Positions 37,234 to 44,786 of a stretch of 64,000 bases of DNA are shown piece by piece; within the stretch, counting starts at the first letter, position 1, and the number at the start of each line of letters is the position of its first letter. The DNA is taken from NCBI RefSeq assembly GCF_021603585.1, contig NZ_BQHI01000003.1, positions 310,001-374,000 of the forward strand. The letters are read 5' to 3'. The notes below the pieces were generated by a model that searched no databases, was not told the DNA's origin, and was given only the letters and a program-made list of their open reading frames with translations. A program made the translations under genes and the position numbers. The DNA is from Pseudomonas sputi. GTDB taxonomy: Bacteria > Pseudomonadota > Gammaproteobacteria > Pseudomonadales > Pseudomonadaceae.

Positions 37234-39803
37234 TTCAGTGCATAGAGCATTTCAAGCGCACGACGCGGTGTGACGTCATCCAGATCCAGCTTGGCCAATT
37301 CATCCAGCACCGGATGCGGCAGGCTGGCAAACATGTCGCTTTGCTGCGGCGGCGCCGGTTTGCCTTTGACGGCCGGTTTCGGCGCTTCGTGCGGCAGCAC
37401 GGTATCTTCCAGGCGGCTCAAGTGCTCGCGAGCTCGCACAATCACCTCGCTTGGTACACCGGCCAGCTGTGCCACAGCAAGGCCATAACTCTGGCTCGCC
37501 GGCCCCGGCAACACATGGTGCAGGAACACGATGCGCTCATTGTGCTCGGTCGCATTGAGATGCACGTTGGCCACCAGCGGTTCGGCTTCCGGCAGCACGG
37601 TCAGTTCGAAATAGTGCGTCGCAAACAGAGTATAGGCCCGCAGTTGTGCCAGACGCTCAGCCGCCGCCCAGGCCAGGGACAGGCCGTCGAAGGTGCTGGT
37701 GCCGCGCCCGACTTCGTCCATCAGCACCAGGCTGCGCTCGGTGGCGTTGTGCAGAATGTTCGCGGTCTCGCTCATTTCCACCATGAAGGTCGAACGCCCG
37801 CCGGCGAGGTCATCGCTGGAACCGATCCGGGTGAAGATCCGGTCCACCAGCGACAGTTCGCAACTGGCGGCCGGCACGAAGCTGCCGATGTGTGCCAGCA
37901 GCACGATCAGTGCAGTCTGGCGCATATAGGTGGATTTACCGCCCATGTTCGGGCCGGTAATCACCAGCATGCGGGTGTTGTCGTCCAGACTCAGGTCGTT
38001 GGCCACGAACGGCGTGGTCAATACTTGCTCGACCACCGGGTGACGGCCCTGGGTGATACGCATGCACGGTTCGCTGACGAAAGTCGGGCAGTTCAGGTCG
38101 AGGTTCAGCGCACGCTCGGCGAGGTTGCTCAGCACGTCCAGTTCGGCGAGAGCCGAAGCGGTGTCCTGCAATGGTGGCAACTGGCTGATCAGATCTTCCA
38201 GCAACGCCTCGTAGAGCATCTTCTCGCGGGCCAGGGCGCGGCTCTTGGCCGACAACGCCTTGTCTTCGAACTCTTTCAGCTCCGGGGTGATGAAGCGTTC
38301 GGCACCCTTGAGGGTCTGACGGCGGATGTAGTCTGCGGGCGCCGATTCAGCCTGCTTGCTCGGCAGCTCGATGAAGTAACCATGGATACGGTTGTAGCCG
38401 ACTTTCAGGTTGGCGAGGCCGGTACGGGCCTTTTCCCGGGCTTCCAGATCGATCAGGAATTGGCCGGCGTTCTCGCTCAGCGATTGCAGCTCGTCGAGTT
38501 CGCTGTCGTAACCGGTTTTCAGCACGCCGCCGTCACGGATCACCGCCGGCGGGTTGTCGATGATGGCTTTTTCCAGCAGCGCCGCCAGTTCCGGATAAGT
38601 GCTGGTGGTGGTCGCCAGGCGTTGCAGGTGCGGCGCCTCAAGATCGGTCATCGCCGCTTGCAGTTCAGGCAGTGCGCCGAGGGCGTCACGCAGACGGGCA
38701 AGGTCGCGAGGGCGGGCATTGCGCAGACCGATCCGCGCCAGAATCCGCTCAATGTCGCCGATTTCCTTGAGCTGCGGTTGCAGGTTTTCAAAGCGATAGC
38801 GGTCGAGCAGGCAAGTGATCGAGCTCTGGCGCGCCAGCAGCACGGTCAGGTCGCGCAGTGGGCGATTGAGCCAACGGGTCAGCAAGCGGCTGCCCATGGC
38901 GGTCTGGCAACGGTCGACTACCGATTGCAGGGTGTTGTCGCGGCCGCCGGCCAGGTTGGTGTCGAGTTCGAGGTTGCGGCGGCTCGCGCCGTCCAGCACC
39001 ACGGTGTCGTCCAGCCGTTCATGGCGCAGGCTGCGCAGATGGGGTAGGGCGGTGCGCTGGGTTTCCTTGGCATAGGCCAGCAGGCAACCGGCGGCGCCGA
39101 TCGCCAGGGTCAGGGTTTCGCAACCGAAGCCTTTCAGGTCCTGGGTGGAAAACTGCTGGCAGAGACTTTTCAGCGCCGAGTCGCGTTCGAAATCCCACGG
39201 CGCGCGGCGACGAACGCCACGGCGTTTTTCCGCCGGCAGATCCTTCGGCCAGTCATCCGGGATCAGCAATTCGACCGGGTTGACCCGCTCCAGCTCCGCC
39301 AGCAGGTTTTCCCAGCCCTTGATCTCCAGCACGGTGAAGTTGCCGCTGGTGATGTCCAGCACGGCGAGGCCGAACAGGCGCTCGTCGCCCAGCACCGCCG
39401 CGATCAGGTTGTCGCGACGCTCATCGAGCAACGCCTCGTCGCTGACCGTACCGGGGGTGATGATCCGCACCACCTGGCGCTCCACCGGACCTTTGCTGGT
39501 GGCCGGATCACCGACCTGCTCACAGATCACCACCGACTCGCCGAGCTTGACCAGCTTCGCCAGGTAGCCTTCCGCCGCGTGGTACGGAATCCCGCACATC
39601 GGAATCGCCTGCCCCGCCGACTGCCCGCGCGCGGTCAGGGTGATGTCCAGCAACTTGGCCGCCTTCTTCGCGTCTTCGTAGAAGATCTCGTAGAAGTCGC
39701 CCATGCGGTAGAACATCAGCTGGTCCGGGTGCTGATTTTTCAGGCGCCAGTACTGCTGCATCATCGGAGTGTGGGAGGACAGGTCGGAGACGGCTTTATT
39801 CAT
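37221..39803 (-). CDS. mutS: DNA mismatch repair protein MutS
   Basis: MutS recognises mismatches and recruits MutL. The 860-residue protein shows the mismatch-contacting motif [15 protein letters not shown] near residues 30-45, the Walker [16 protein letters not shown] and the Walker B/signature [13 protein letters not shown] with [14 protein letters not shown]. The ATG at 39803 gives the conserved [19 protein letters not shown]; a TTG eight codons upstream (39827) has no ribosome-binding site. It forms the left border of the tailocin locus, the known integration neighbourhood for these elements in P. fluorescens. Confidence 0.97.
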   Translation of the reverse strand: MNKAVSDLSSHTPMMQQYWRLKNQHPDQLMFYRMGDFYEIFYEDAKKAAKLLDITLTARGQSAGQAIPMCGIPYHAAEGYLAKLVKLGESVVICEQVGDPATSKGPVERQVVRIITPGTVSDEALLDERRDNLIAAVLGDERLFGLAVLDITSGNFTVLEIKGWENLLAELERVNPVELLIPDDWPKDLPAEKRRGVRRRAPWDFERDSALKSLCQQFSTQDLKGFGCETLTLAIGAAGCLLAYAKETQRTALPHLRSLRHERLDDTVVLDGASRRNLELDTNLAGGRDNTLQSVVDRCQTAMGSRLLTRWLNRPLRDLTVLLARQSSITCLLDRYRFENLQPQLKEIGDIERILARIGLRNARPRDLARLRDALGALPELQAAMTDLEAPHLQRLATTTSTYPELAALLEKAIIDNPPAVIRDGGVLKTGYDSELDELQSLSENAGQFLIDLEAREKARTGLANLKVGYNRIHGYFIELPSKQAESAPADYIRRQTLKGAERFITPELKEFEDKALSAKSRALAREKMLYEALLEDLISQLPPLQDTASALAELDVLSNLAERALNLDLNCPTFVSEPCMRITQGRHPVVEQVLTTPFVANDLSLDDNTRMLVITGPNMGGKSTYMRQTALIVLLAHIGSFVPAASCELSLVDRIFTRIGSSDDLAGGRSTFMVEMSETANILHNATERSLVLMDEVGRGTSTFDGLSLAWAAAERLAQLRAYTLFATHYFELTVLPEAEPLVANVHLNATEHNERIVFLHHVLPGPASQSYGLAVAQLAGVPSEVIVRAREHLSRLEDTVLPHEAPKPAVKGKPAPPQQSDMFASLPHPVLDELAKLDLDDVTPRRALEMLYALKNRI

Positions 39804-39963
39804 CGGATTGTCAGGCAACTCGTTCAAAGGTGTGGGGCAAAAGCGCGGCAGTGGCCGGGCTTTTCCGCGATGGGCGCAAGGTTACCATGGGCGCTCTGTG
39901 GTCCGCAGGCATCGCGGCCGGGTGACACCTATCTGGCGCAAAAACGTCGACTATGGACGATTT

Positions 39964-39980
39964 ATGCAAATCAGCATTTG
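39964..39980. promoter_or_regulatory. Candidate operator ahead of the tailocin repressor gene
   Basis: ATGC-N6-GCAT at 39964-39977 overlaps CAAAT/ATTTG (39967-39980). The same ATGC-N6-GCAT pattern occurs in the operator array on the far side of the gene (40864-40877), suggesting autoregulation by the same protein. Confidence 0.45.
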
Positions 39981-40013
39981 TCTTCGCGAAAAACTTCAAG
40001 CACTATGCGCGTT

Positions 40014-40748
40014 ATGCAAAAACGCAACGTATCTACCGTCTTAAGAGCACTGCTCGACCAGCACGGGATCTCCCCCACGGAGCTCCACCGTCGCACCGGC
40101 GTGCCTCAATCCACGCTCTCGCGGATTCTCAGCGGGAAGATCGTCGATCCTTCGGATAAACACATCTCGAAGATCGCCGAGTACTTTGCCGTGAGCACCG
40201 ATCAGTTGCGCGGGCGCGCGGATGTTGCGCCGGGCGCCAACGCCGGACGCGACGAGTTGCATTCCGAACTCAAGGACATAAGCCTGTGGGACGACGATAC
40301 CCCCGTCGATGACGACGAGGTGTCGGTGCCCTTTCTTCGCGAGGTTGAATTGGCTGCTGGATCAGGAAGATTCGTCATCGAAGAGAGCGAGCGCTCGAGC
40401 CTGCGCTTCGGCAAGCGCAGTCTGCGCCATAACGGTGTGCAGTTCGATCAGGCCAAATGCGTGACAGTACGGGGCAACAGCATGTTGCCGGTGCTGCGCG
40501 ACGGCGCCACGGTCGGCGTCAATGCCGGCAAATGCGGGATCGGCGACATCATTGATGGCGACCTTTATGCGATCAACCACAACGGTCAATTGCGGGTGAA
40601 ACAGCTCTATCGCCTGCCTACCGGTATCCGTCTGCGCAGCTTCAACCGCGATGAGCATCCGGACGAGGACTACAGCTTCCAGGATATGCAGGAAGAGCAG
40701 ATCGTCATCCTCGGTCACGTCTTCTGGTGGGGCATGTACGCCCGCTAA
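40014..40748 (+). CDS. PrtR-like self-cleaving repressor (XRE HTH plus S24 peptidase)
   Basis: This 244-residue protein has an N-terminal XRE-type helix-turn-helix (STVLRALLDQHGISPTELHR with GVPQSTLSRILSGK, residues 7-62) and a C-terminal LexA/S24-type autoprotease. Ser156 (VRGNSMLPVL) and Lys196 (LRVKQLY) form the catalytic dyad, and the Ala115-Gly116 pair in VELAAGSGRF is the expected cleavage site. By analogy with P. aeruginosa PrtR, it should repress the tailocin genes until RecA triggers self-cleavage after DNA damage. No PrtN-like activator gene is seen. A second in-frame ATG at 40005 is possible; neither has a strong ribosome-binding site. Confidence 0.9.
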   Translation: MQKRNVSTVLRALLDQHGISPTELHRRTGVPQSTLSRILSGKIVDPSDKHISKIAEYFAVSTDQLRGRADVAPGANAGRDELHSELKDISLWDDDTPVDDDEVSVPFLREVELAAGSGRFVIEESERSSLRFGKRSLRHNGVQFDQAKCVTVRGNSMLPVLRDGATVGVNAGKCGIGDIIDGDLYAINHNGQLRVKQLYRLPTGIRLRSFNRDEHPDEDYSFQDMQEEQIVILGHVFWWGMYAR

Positions 40749-40767
40749 GCCAATCCTTTCAGACAAA

Positions 40768-40790
40768 ACCCGCTTCGGCGGGTTTTTTTT
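40768..40790 (+). terminator. Intrinsic terminator of the repressor gene
   Basis: ACCCGC-TTCG-GCGGGT followed by a run of T residues, 20 bases after the repressor stop. Confidence 0.9.
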
Positions 40791-40832
40791 CGCCTCTGGA
40801 AAACCGGCCAGCCCTTGAACGGCGGGGCTCCC

Positions 40833-40905
40833 ATGCATCTGCGCAAATTTAATGCATAAATAAATGCATTTACGCATTGACTGTATATGCATCCATGCAT
40901 ATTCT
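40833..40905 (+). promoter_or_regulatory. Tailocin promoter inside an ATGCAT operator array
   Basis: TTGACT (40877-40882) and TATTCT (40900-40905) are 17 bases apart, a good sigma70 promoter. ATGCAT occurs five times in 68 bases, at 40833, 40852, 40864, 40887 and 40895. These form two perfect inverted repeats: 7-base arms AATGCAT/ATGCATT with a 6-base gap (40851-40870) and TATGCAT/ATGCATA with a 2-base gap (40886-40901). The second fills the promoter spacer and touches the -10, so a bound repressor would block RNA polymerase. The likely ligand is the PrtR-like protein encoded upstream. Confidence 0.7.
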
Positions 40906-41200
40906 TGCCACCAAGCCGCTCGACAAAGCGGCTGGCAACAACAGCTCTTTAGTTCCACAAGAACAGGCAGCGATGAACCGGCCTCAACGGTTCAGAGGGT
41001 TGGCAACTGACCCGGGTGTGCAGCGTAAAGCACCAGAAGCAGTTATCCGGCGGGCAGGGACCGCGGTCGGAAAAACAATATGAATGGACTCGTACCGCGC
41101 CAGTAGCGCCGAAAAGTCAGCTTCCTTCACATACACAGGATTGAAGGAAGGCGAAGGAGCGCATTACTGAAAAGCCCGGCGAGTTGCCGGGCTTTTTGGA
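40905..41200 (+). other. Structured leader RNA ahead of the holin gene
   Basis: This is the main part of a 521-base stretch without a convincing gene. It begins with a hairpin, TTGCC-ACCA-AGCCGCT paired with AGCGGCT-GGCAA (40905-40938), at the predicted transcript start. Then come a smaller hairpin AACCG/CGGTT (40976-40992), a 9-base-pair hairpin CTTCCTTCA/TGAAGGAAG (41121-41150), and an intrinsic terminator (41171-41197). A 68-codon open frame starting from TTG crosses the -35 box and has no family features, so I read the region as RNA. Confidence 0.5.
41171..41197 (+). terminator. Early intrinsic terminator between tailocin promoter and holin
   Basis: AAAGCCCGGC (41171-41180) pairs perfectly with GCCGGGCTTT (41186-41195), loop GAGTT, followed by TT. 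It stands 265 bases after the predicted transcription start and 73 bases before the holin start. Confidence 0.85.
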
Positions 41201-41269
41201 ATGCCTGCCTCAAGAGAAAACGATTGAACCCCACACACACCACTCATCCATCACACCAGGAGGCGTGAC

Positions 41270-41608
41270 ATGACAAACGAGCAACAAGCGTTGGCGGACA
41301 TGCCGATCTGGCTGGTCATTCTGCTCGCCCTGGTGGGCGGCGTATCCGGCGAAATGTGGCGCGCTGACAAGGAGGGCGCCCGCGGCTGGGCGTTGATCCG
41401 ACGTCTGGCGTTGCGCTCAGGGGCCTGCGTCATCTGCGGAGTGTCGGCGATCATGCTGTTGTATGCCGCCGGTATGTCCATCTGGGCCGCGTGCGCGATC
41501 GGTTGCCTGACGGCCATGGCCGGTGCCGACGTGGCCATCGGTCTTTATGAACGCTGGGCCGCCAAGCGCATCGGCGTCTGCGAGATGCCGCCCCGCGACT
41601 CACAGTAA
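41270..41608 (+). CDS. Holin-like membrane protein
   Basis: The 112-residue protein has three hydrophobic segments (about residues 11-30, 50-70 and 72-92: PIWLVILLALVGGVSG, SGACVICGVSAIMLLYAAGM, SIWAACAIGCLTAMAGADVA) and a charged tail, the layout of small phage holins. It would open the inner membrane to release tailocins by lysis. AGGAGG at 41258-41263 is a strong ribosome-binding site. It is the first gene after the promoter, the position holins take in Pseudomonas tailocin loci. No endolysin or spanin accompanies it in the window. Confidence 0.75.
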   Translation: MTNEQQALADMPIWLVILLALVGGVSGEMWRADKEGARGWALIRRLALRSGACVICGVSAIMLLYAAGMSIWAACAIGCLTAMAGADVAIGLYERWAAKRIGVCEMPPRDSQ

Positions 41609-41681
41609 ATCTTTCACTTGCCTGCCTCGCTGCATCTTGTGCGGCGGGACTTCGCGTGGACATCAGAAAAGGAGGTCAAGC

Positions 41682-42203
41682 ATGCCCACACCGATCGAGC
41701 AGCCCTCACAGCTGTTCACGGCACTGGCCACAGCCTTGCGCAACAACGCCGACCTGAACGTGCAGGTCGGCAATCACGATGAGTTCACAGCCCCCGGCGA
41801 CAAGGCCTGGGTGCTGATCGACATCGAGCGAAATGCACCGGGAGAGCGCGCCGCCAACGGGCGCATTGCCCATGTGCTGACGCTGTCGCTGCAAGTCATT
41901 CCGGCGCTGTCCGCCACGGCGTTTGCTGCCTGCGACCTGATCGCCGCCTTGAAGAATCTGGTCACCGACAACCGCTGGGGCTTGCCCGGCGATCAATGCG
42001 ATCTGCCGATGAACATCGATGGAATGCCGTCATTGCTCATCCGCGCCGATCAGCCGAACAAAGCCTGGACGTTGTCTTTCAACCAGACCCTCTATCTGGG
42101 GCCGACCTTGCTGGACGACCCGCTCGGCACGCCGAAATTCGCCCGCACCTGGGAAGTCAGCGACATCGACGACCCCGACCAATACACCACGCTGGAGGCC
42201 TGA
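41682..42203 (+). CDS. Tail terminator-like protein of the P2-like module
   Basis: The 173-residue protein starts MPTPIEQPSQLFTALATALRNN after GGAGG at 41671-41675. Its pattern (an N-terminal helix, then VLIDIERNAPGERAANGRIAHVLTLSLQV, then a mixed domain ending in TLYLGPTLLDD) resembles small phage tail-completion proteins that cap the tail tube. The second module also begins with such a gene (54699), which supports the reading. The exact family is not certain; an in-frame upstream extension over the holin end is rejected for lack of a ribosome-binding site. Confidence 0.6.
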   Translation: MPTPIEQPSQLFTALATALRNNADLNVQVGNHDEFTAPGDKAWVLIDIERNAPGERAANGRIAHVLTLSLQVIPALSATAFAACDLIAALKNLVTDNRWGLPGDQCDLPMNIDGMPSLLIRADQPNKAWTLSFNQTLYLGPTLLDDPLGTPKFARTWEVSDIDDPDQYTTLEA

Positions 42204-42206
42204 CCG

Positions 42207-42815
42207 ATGTTCGACGCATTACTGCGTATGCAACTGGGCCCGATCATCGAGCGCCTGGCGGAAATGGAAGCGGAGATTGAAGACCTGCACCGTCGCGCCG
42301 AGAGTTATTGCCGCATAGGAATCTGTCAGGAGGTCGATGCGGCGAGCAACACCTGCCGGGTCAGCCACGGTGGATTGCTCACCCCGGCCATCAAGTTCTT
42401 CAACCCGAGCGCCGGCGCGCAGAGCGAGTCGCGGATCCCGACGGTGGGTGAGCAGTGTCTGCTGTTCAACTACGGCAGCGGTGAAAGCGGCGCCCAGAGC
42501 GTGGCGTTGTTCGGCCTGAACAGTGACCGTTTTCCACCGGCCTCCACCGTACCAACGCTGACGCGTCGTGTTCATCAGGACGGCAGCGAAAGCGGCTACG
42601 ACGACGCCACGCACACCCTGCACTGGCAAAACGGTCCGGCAGCCTTCAGCGGCTCTCGCGAATCGCTTGAACTGAGCATCGGCCCGGCACGGCTGGCGAT
42701 GACACCGCAAGCGATCAACCTGCAACTGGGCGCCGTCGGCCTGACCATCGACGCCTCGGGCGTGCACTTCAGCGGCCCGCTGGTGGATCACCAGGGTCGC
42801 GTCATCAGCCCCTGA
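42207..42815 (+). CDS. Baseplate spike protein, P2 gpV-like
   Basis: This 202-residue protein would form the trimeric membrane-piercing spike under the tail tube. It has an N-terminal helix (IIERLAEMEAEIEDLHRRAES), an OB-like domain (CRIGICQEVDAASNTCRVSHGGLLTP and PTVGEQCLLFNYGSGE), and a beta-rich C-terminal part with short repeats. Order V-W-J-I downstream is as in phage P2. Unlike P2 gpV and the second module's gp45-like protein, it has no HxH iron-binding motif at its end (it closes VDHQGRVISP). Confidence 0.85.
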   Translation: MFDALLRMQLGPIIERLAEMEAEIEDLHRRAESYCRIGICQEVDAASNTCRVSHGGLLTPAIKFFNPSAGAQSESRIPTVGEQCLLFNYGSGESGAQSVALFGLNSDRFPPASTVPTLTRRVHQDGSESGYDDATHTLHWQNGPAAFSGSRESLELSIGPARLAMTPQAINLQLGAVGLTIDASGVHFSGPLVDHQGRVISP

Positions 42816-42829
42816 ATCAAGAGCTTCCC

Positions 42830-43162
42830 ATGATCGGAATCGATAGAGACAGCGGGGCCACGGTCGACGACTGGCTGCAGTTTGTGCAGCGCGCGACCCG
42901 GGCCCTGACCACGCCGCTGGGCACCCGGCAAAAAAGGCCCCTTTATGGTTCGTTGATCCCCACATTGCTGGGGCAAAACCTGGGCGACGACATCCTGTTG
43001 CTCGCCCAGAGCCACGCAGCCCAGGCGTTCTACAACCCGCAAAACGGCATCAGCGATTTCCAGCCCGGCGTGATCGTGGCGAGCCGAAAGGGCGCCGGGT
43101 TGCTGCTGAGATTTGCCGGCACCTGGAAAAACCGCCAACAGACTTTCGAGGTCGTGACATGA
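42830..43162 (+). CDS. Baseplate protein, P2 gpW / gp25-like
   Basis: This 110-residue protein belongs to the gp25-like sheath-initiator family: MIGIDRDSGATVDDWLQFVQRATRALTTPLGTR, then LYGSLIPTLLGQ, are characteristic, including the conserved RP-LYGS turn. In contractile tails this protein links the baseplate wedge to the first sheath ring. It lies 14 bases after the spike gene and overlaps the next gene by ATGA. Confidence 0.88.
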   Translation: MIGIDRDSGATVDDWLQFVQRATRALTTPLGTRQKRPLYGSLIPTLLGQNLGDDILLLAQSHAAQAFYNPQNGISDFQPGVIVASRKGAGLLLRFAGTWKNRQQTFEVVT

Positions 43163-44154
43163 GCATGTTGATCCCCGGCCAGAATCAGTTGGCCGAACCC
43201 TCCTTGATCAAGGTCGATGCCTTCGAGGATTTGCTCGCCGAGTTCAAGGCCTTCGTGGTCGAGTACGTCGGCGCCCGCTCGCCGCAGAGCGCGGAAAAAC
43301 TCAAGACCAGCCTGGACAACGAAAGCGAACTGCTGACCCTGGCCCTCGAGGCTTTCTGCGTTCGCCTGCAAACCCACGAACGCAAATACAACGCCCGGAT
43401 CAAGCAGATGCTGGCGTGGTGGGCCACCGGCAGCAATCTAGATGCGCGGCTGGCGGACATGGGGCTGGAGCGACAGTTGCTCGATCCGGGCGATCCGGCG
43501 GCATTCCCGCCGGTGCCGGCGATTTACGAGAGCGACGATGACGCCCGGCTGCGTTATTACCTGGCGCCCCATGCGCCGGCGGCGGGCTCGCGGATGCAGT
43601 ATCGCCGCGAAGTTTTCACCCTTGGCGAGCGGCCGACGGTGAAAGTCGAATCCACCGATGCCGGTGTGGTGAACGTCACTTACACCTTCGACCCGGACGG
43701 CCTCGCCGCGCAGGTCAAGGACGGTAACGGCCGCCGCACCGCGCCGGGTGAAGTGCAAGTCACCGTGCTTGCCCGAGAGGGCGACGGTACGCCATCCGTG
43801 ACGTTGCTCGACGGCGTGCGCCGACACTTTGCCCGGCCCGATGTCTGTCCGGAAACGGACAAGGTCACGGTGCAGGCTGCCGAGATTCAGCGCTACAAGA
43901 TCCGCGTCGTGGCCATGATCAATTCCGGCCCGGATTCGGGCCTGACCAAGGTCGCTGCACAGCAACACTTGCAGGCCTACGCCGACAGCTGCCATCGCCT
44001 GGAAGGCCGGGTCGACCCGAGCTGGATCGACTACACGCTGCACAGCGCCGGCGCCGTGCAATTGCAGATTCTTGAACCGCTGGAGCCTGTCGTGTGCTCG
44101 GCGTTTCAAGCGCCGTACTGCACGGCGGTCGAGGTCGAGGTGCAGACGCTATGA
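43159..44154 (+). CDS. Baseplate wedge protein, P2 gpJ-like
   Basis: The 331-residue protein is of the baseplate J family, which forms the wedge framework. Recognisable are the helical N-terminus (FEDLLAEFKAFVVEYV), YESDDDARLRYYLAPHAPAAGSRMQYRREVFTLG (the P2 gpJ-type central motif) and the C-terminal QQHLQAYADSCHRLEGRVDPSWIDYTLHSAGAV. It overlaps both neighbours by ATGA, consistent with equal production of baseplate parts. Confidence 0.9.
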   Translation: MSMLIPGQNQLAEPSLIKVDAFEDLLAEFKAFVVEYVGARSPQSAEKLKTSLDNESELLTLALEAFCVRLQTHERKYNARIKQMLAWWATGSNLDARLADMGLERQLLDPGDPAAFPPVPAIYESDDDARLRYYLAPHAPAAGSRMQYRREVFTLGERPTVKVESTDAGVVNVTYTFDPDGLAAQVKDGNGRRTAPGEVQVTVLAREGDGTPSVTLLDGVRRHFARPDVCPETDKVTVQAAEIQRYKIRVVAMINSGPDSGLTKVAAQQHLQAYADSCHRLEGRVDPSWIDYTLHSAGAVQLQILEPLEPVVCSAFQAPYCTAVEVEVQTL

Positions 44155-44786
44155 CCGATCAGACACCGCGTCCGACCCTGCTGCCGGCCAACAGCTCGGC
44201 GCTGGAACGGGCACTCGATATCGGCTTCGGCGCATTGCTTGATCGCGTTGCTCCGCCGTTTCCCGAATTGATGAACCCGGCCTCAACCCCCGTCGCCTTC
44301 CTGCCGTATCTCGCAGCGGATCGTGGCGTTGCCGAATGGAGCACCGACGCACCGGAAGCGGAAAAGCGCCTGACCGTCGAACTGGCCTGGCCCACCGCGC
44401 GCCAGGCCGGCACTCGCAAGGCGCTGGAAAACGCCGCCAAGGGCTTGCAGCTCAGGCCGGAAATCCGCGCCTGGTACGAACAGACACCGCCCGGCGAGCC
44501 TTACAGCTTTTCCGTGCGGGCCTTCAGCGAACAACCCTACAGCGAAGAAATCGACGCCCGTCTCGACCGACGCCTGGCGGATGCCAAGAGCGAGCGGGAC
44601 GTGCTGTCGGTGTCGGTCGGCCTCAGCGCCTTCGGCAATCACGTCATTGGCGCCGCGACTTTCTGCGGTGAGCTGACCACGGTTTATCCGGTGTTCATCG
44701 AAGGGCTCGAAACCTCGGGAGAGGCGTTCATGGGCGCAGGCATGTACACCGTCGAAACATCCACTATTTATCCTCAGGGGGCCTGA
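44151..44786 (+). CDS. Tail/baseplate protein, P2 gpI-like
   Basis: This 211-residue protein connects the baseplate wedge to the tail fibre in P2-like tails. It begins MTDQTPRPTLLPANSSALERALD and has FLPYLAADRGVAEWSTDAPEAEKRLTVELAWPTARQAGTRKALENA, the conserved core of the gpI family. The start at 44151 overlaps the gpJ stop. The fibre gene begins on the very next base after its stop codon. Confidence 0.88.
   Translation: MTDQTPRPTLLPANSSALERALDIGFGALLDRVAPPFPELMNPASTPVAFLPYLAADRGVAEWSTDAPEAEKRLTVELAWPTARQAGTRKALENAAKGLQLRPEIRAWYEQTPPGEPYSFSVRAFSEQPYSEEIDARLDRRLADAKSERDVLSVSVGLSAFGNHVIGAATFCGELTTVYPVFIEGLETSGEAFMGAGMYTVETSTIYPQGA

Noticed and set aside
37185-39047. Open frame of 620 codons on the plus strand opposite mutS
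   Set aside because: mutS has all of its motifs on the minus strand over the same bases; the plus-strand frame shows none.
39804-39827. Longer MutS start at a TTG codon
   Set aside because: No ribosome-binding site is present, and the ATG at 39803 gives the conserved N-terminus.
40877-41083. 68-codon open frame from TTG in the tailocin leader
   Set aside because: It starts on the -35 box of the predicted promoter, upstream of the transcript, and has no recognisable protein features.
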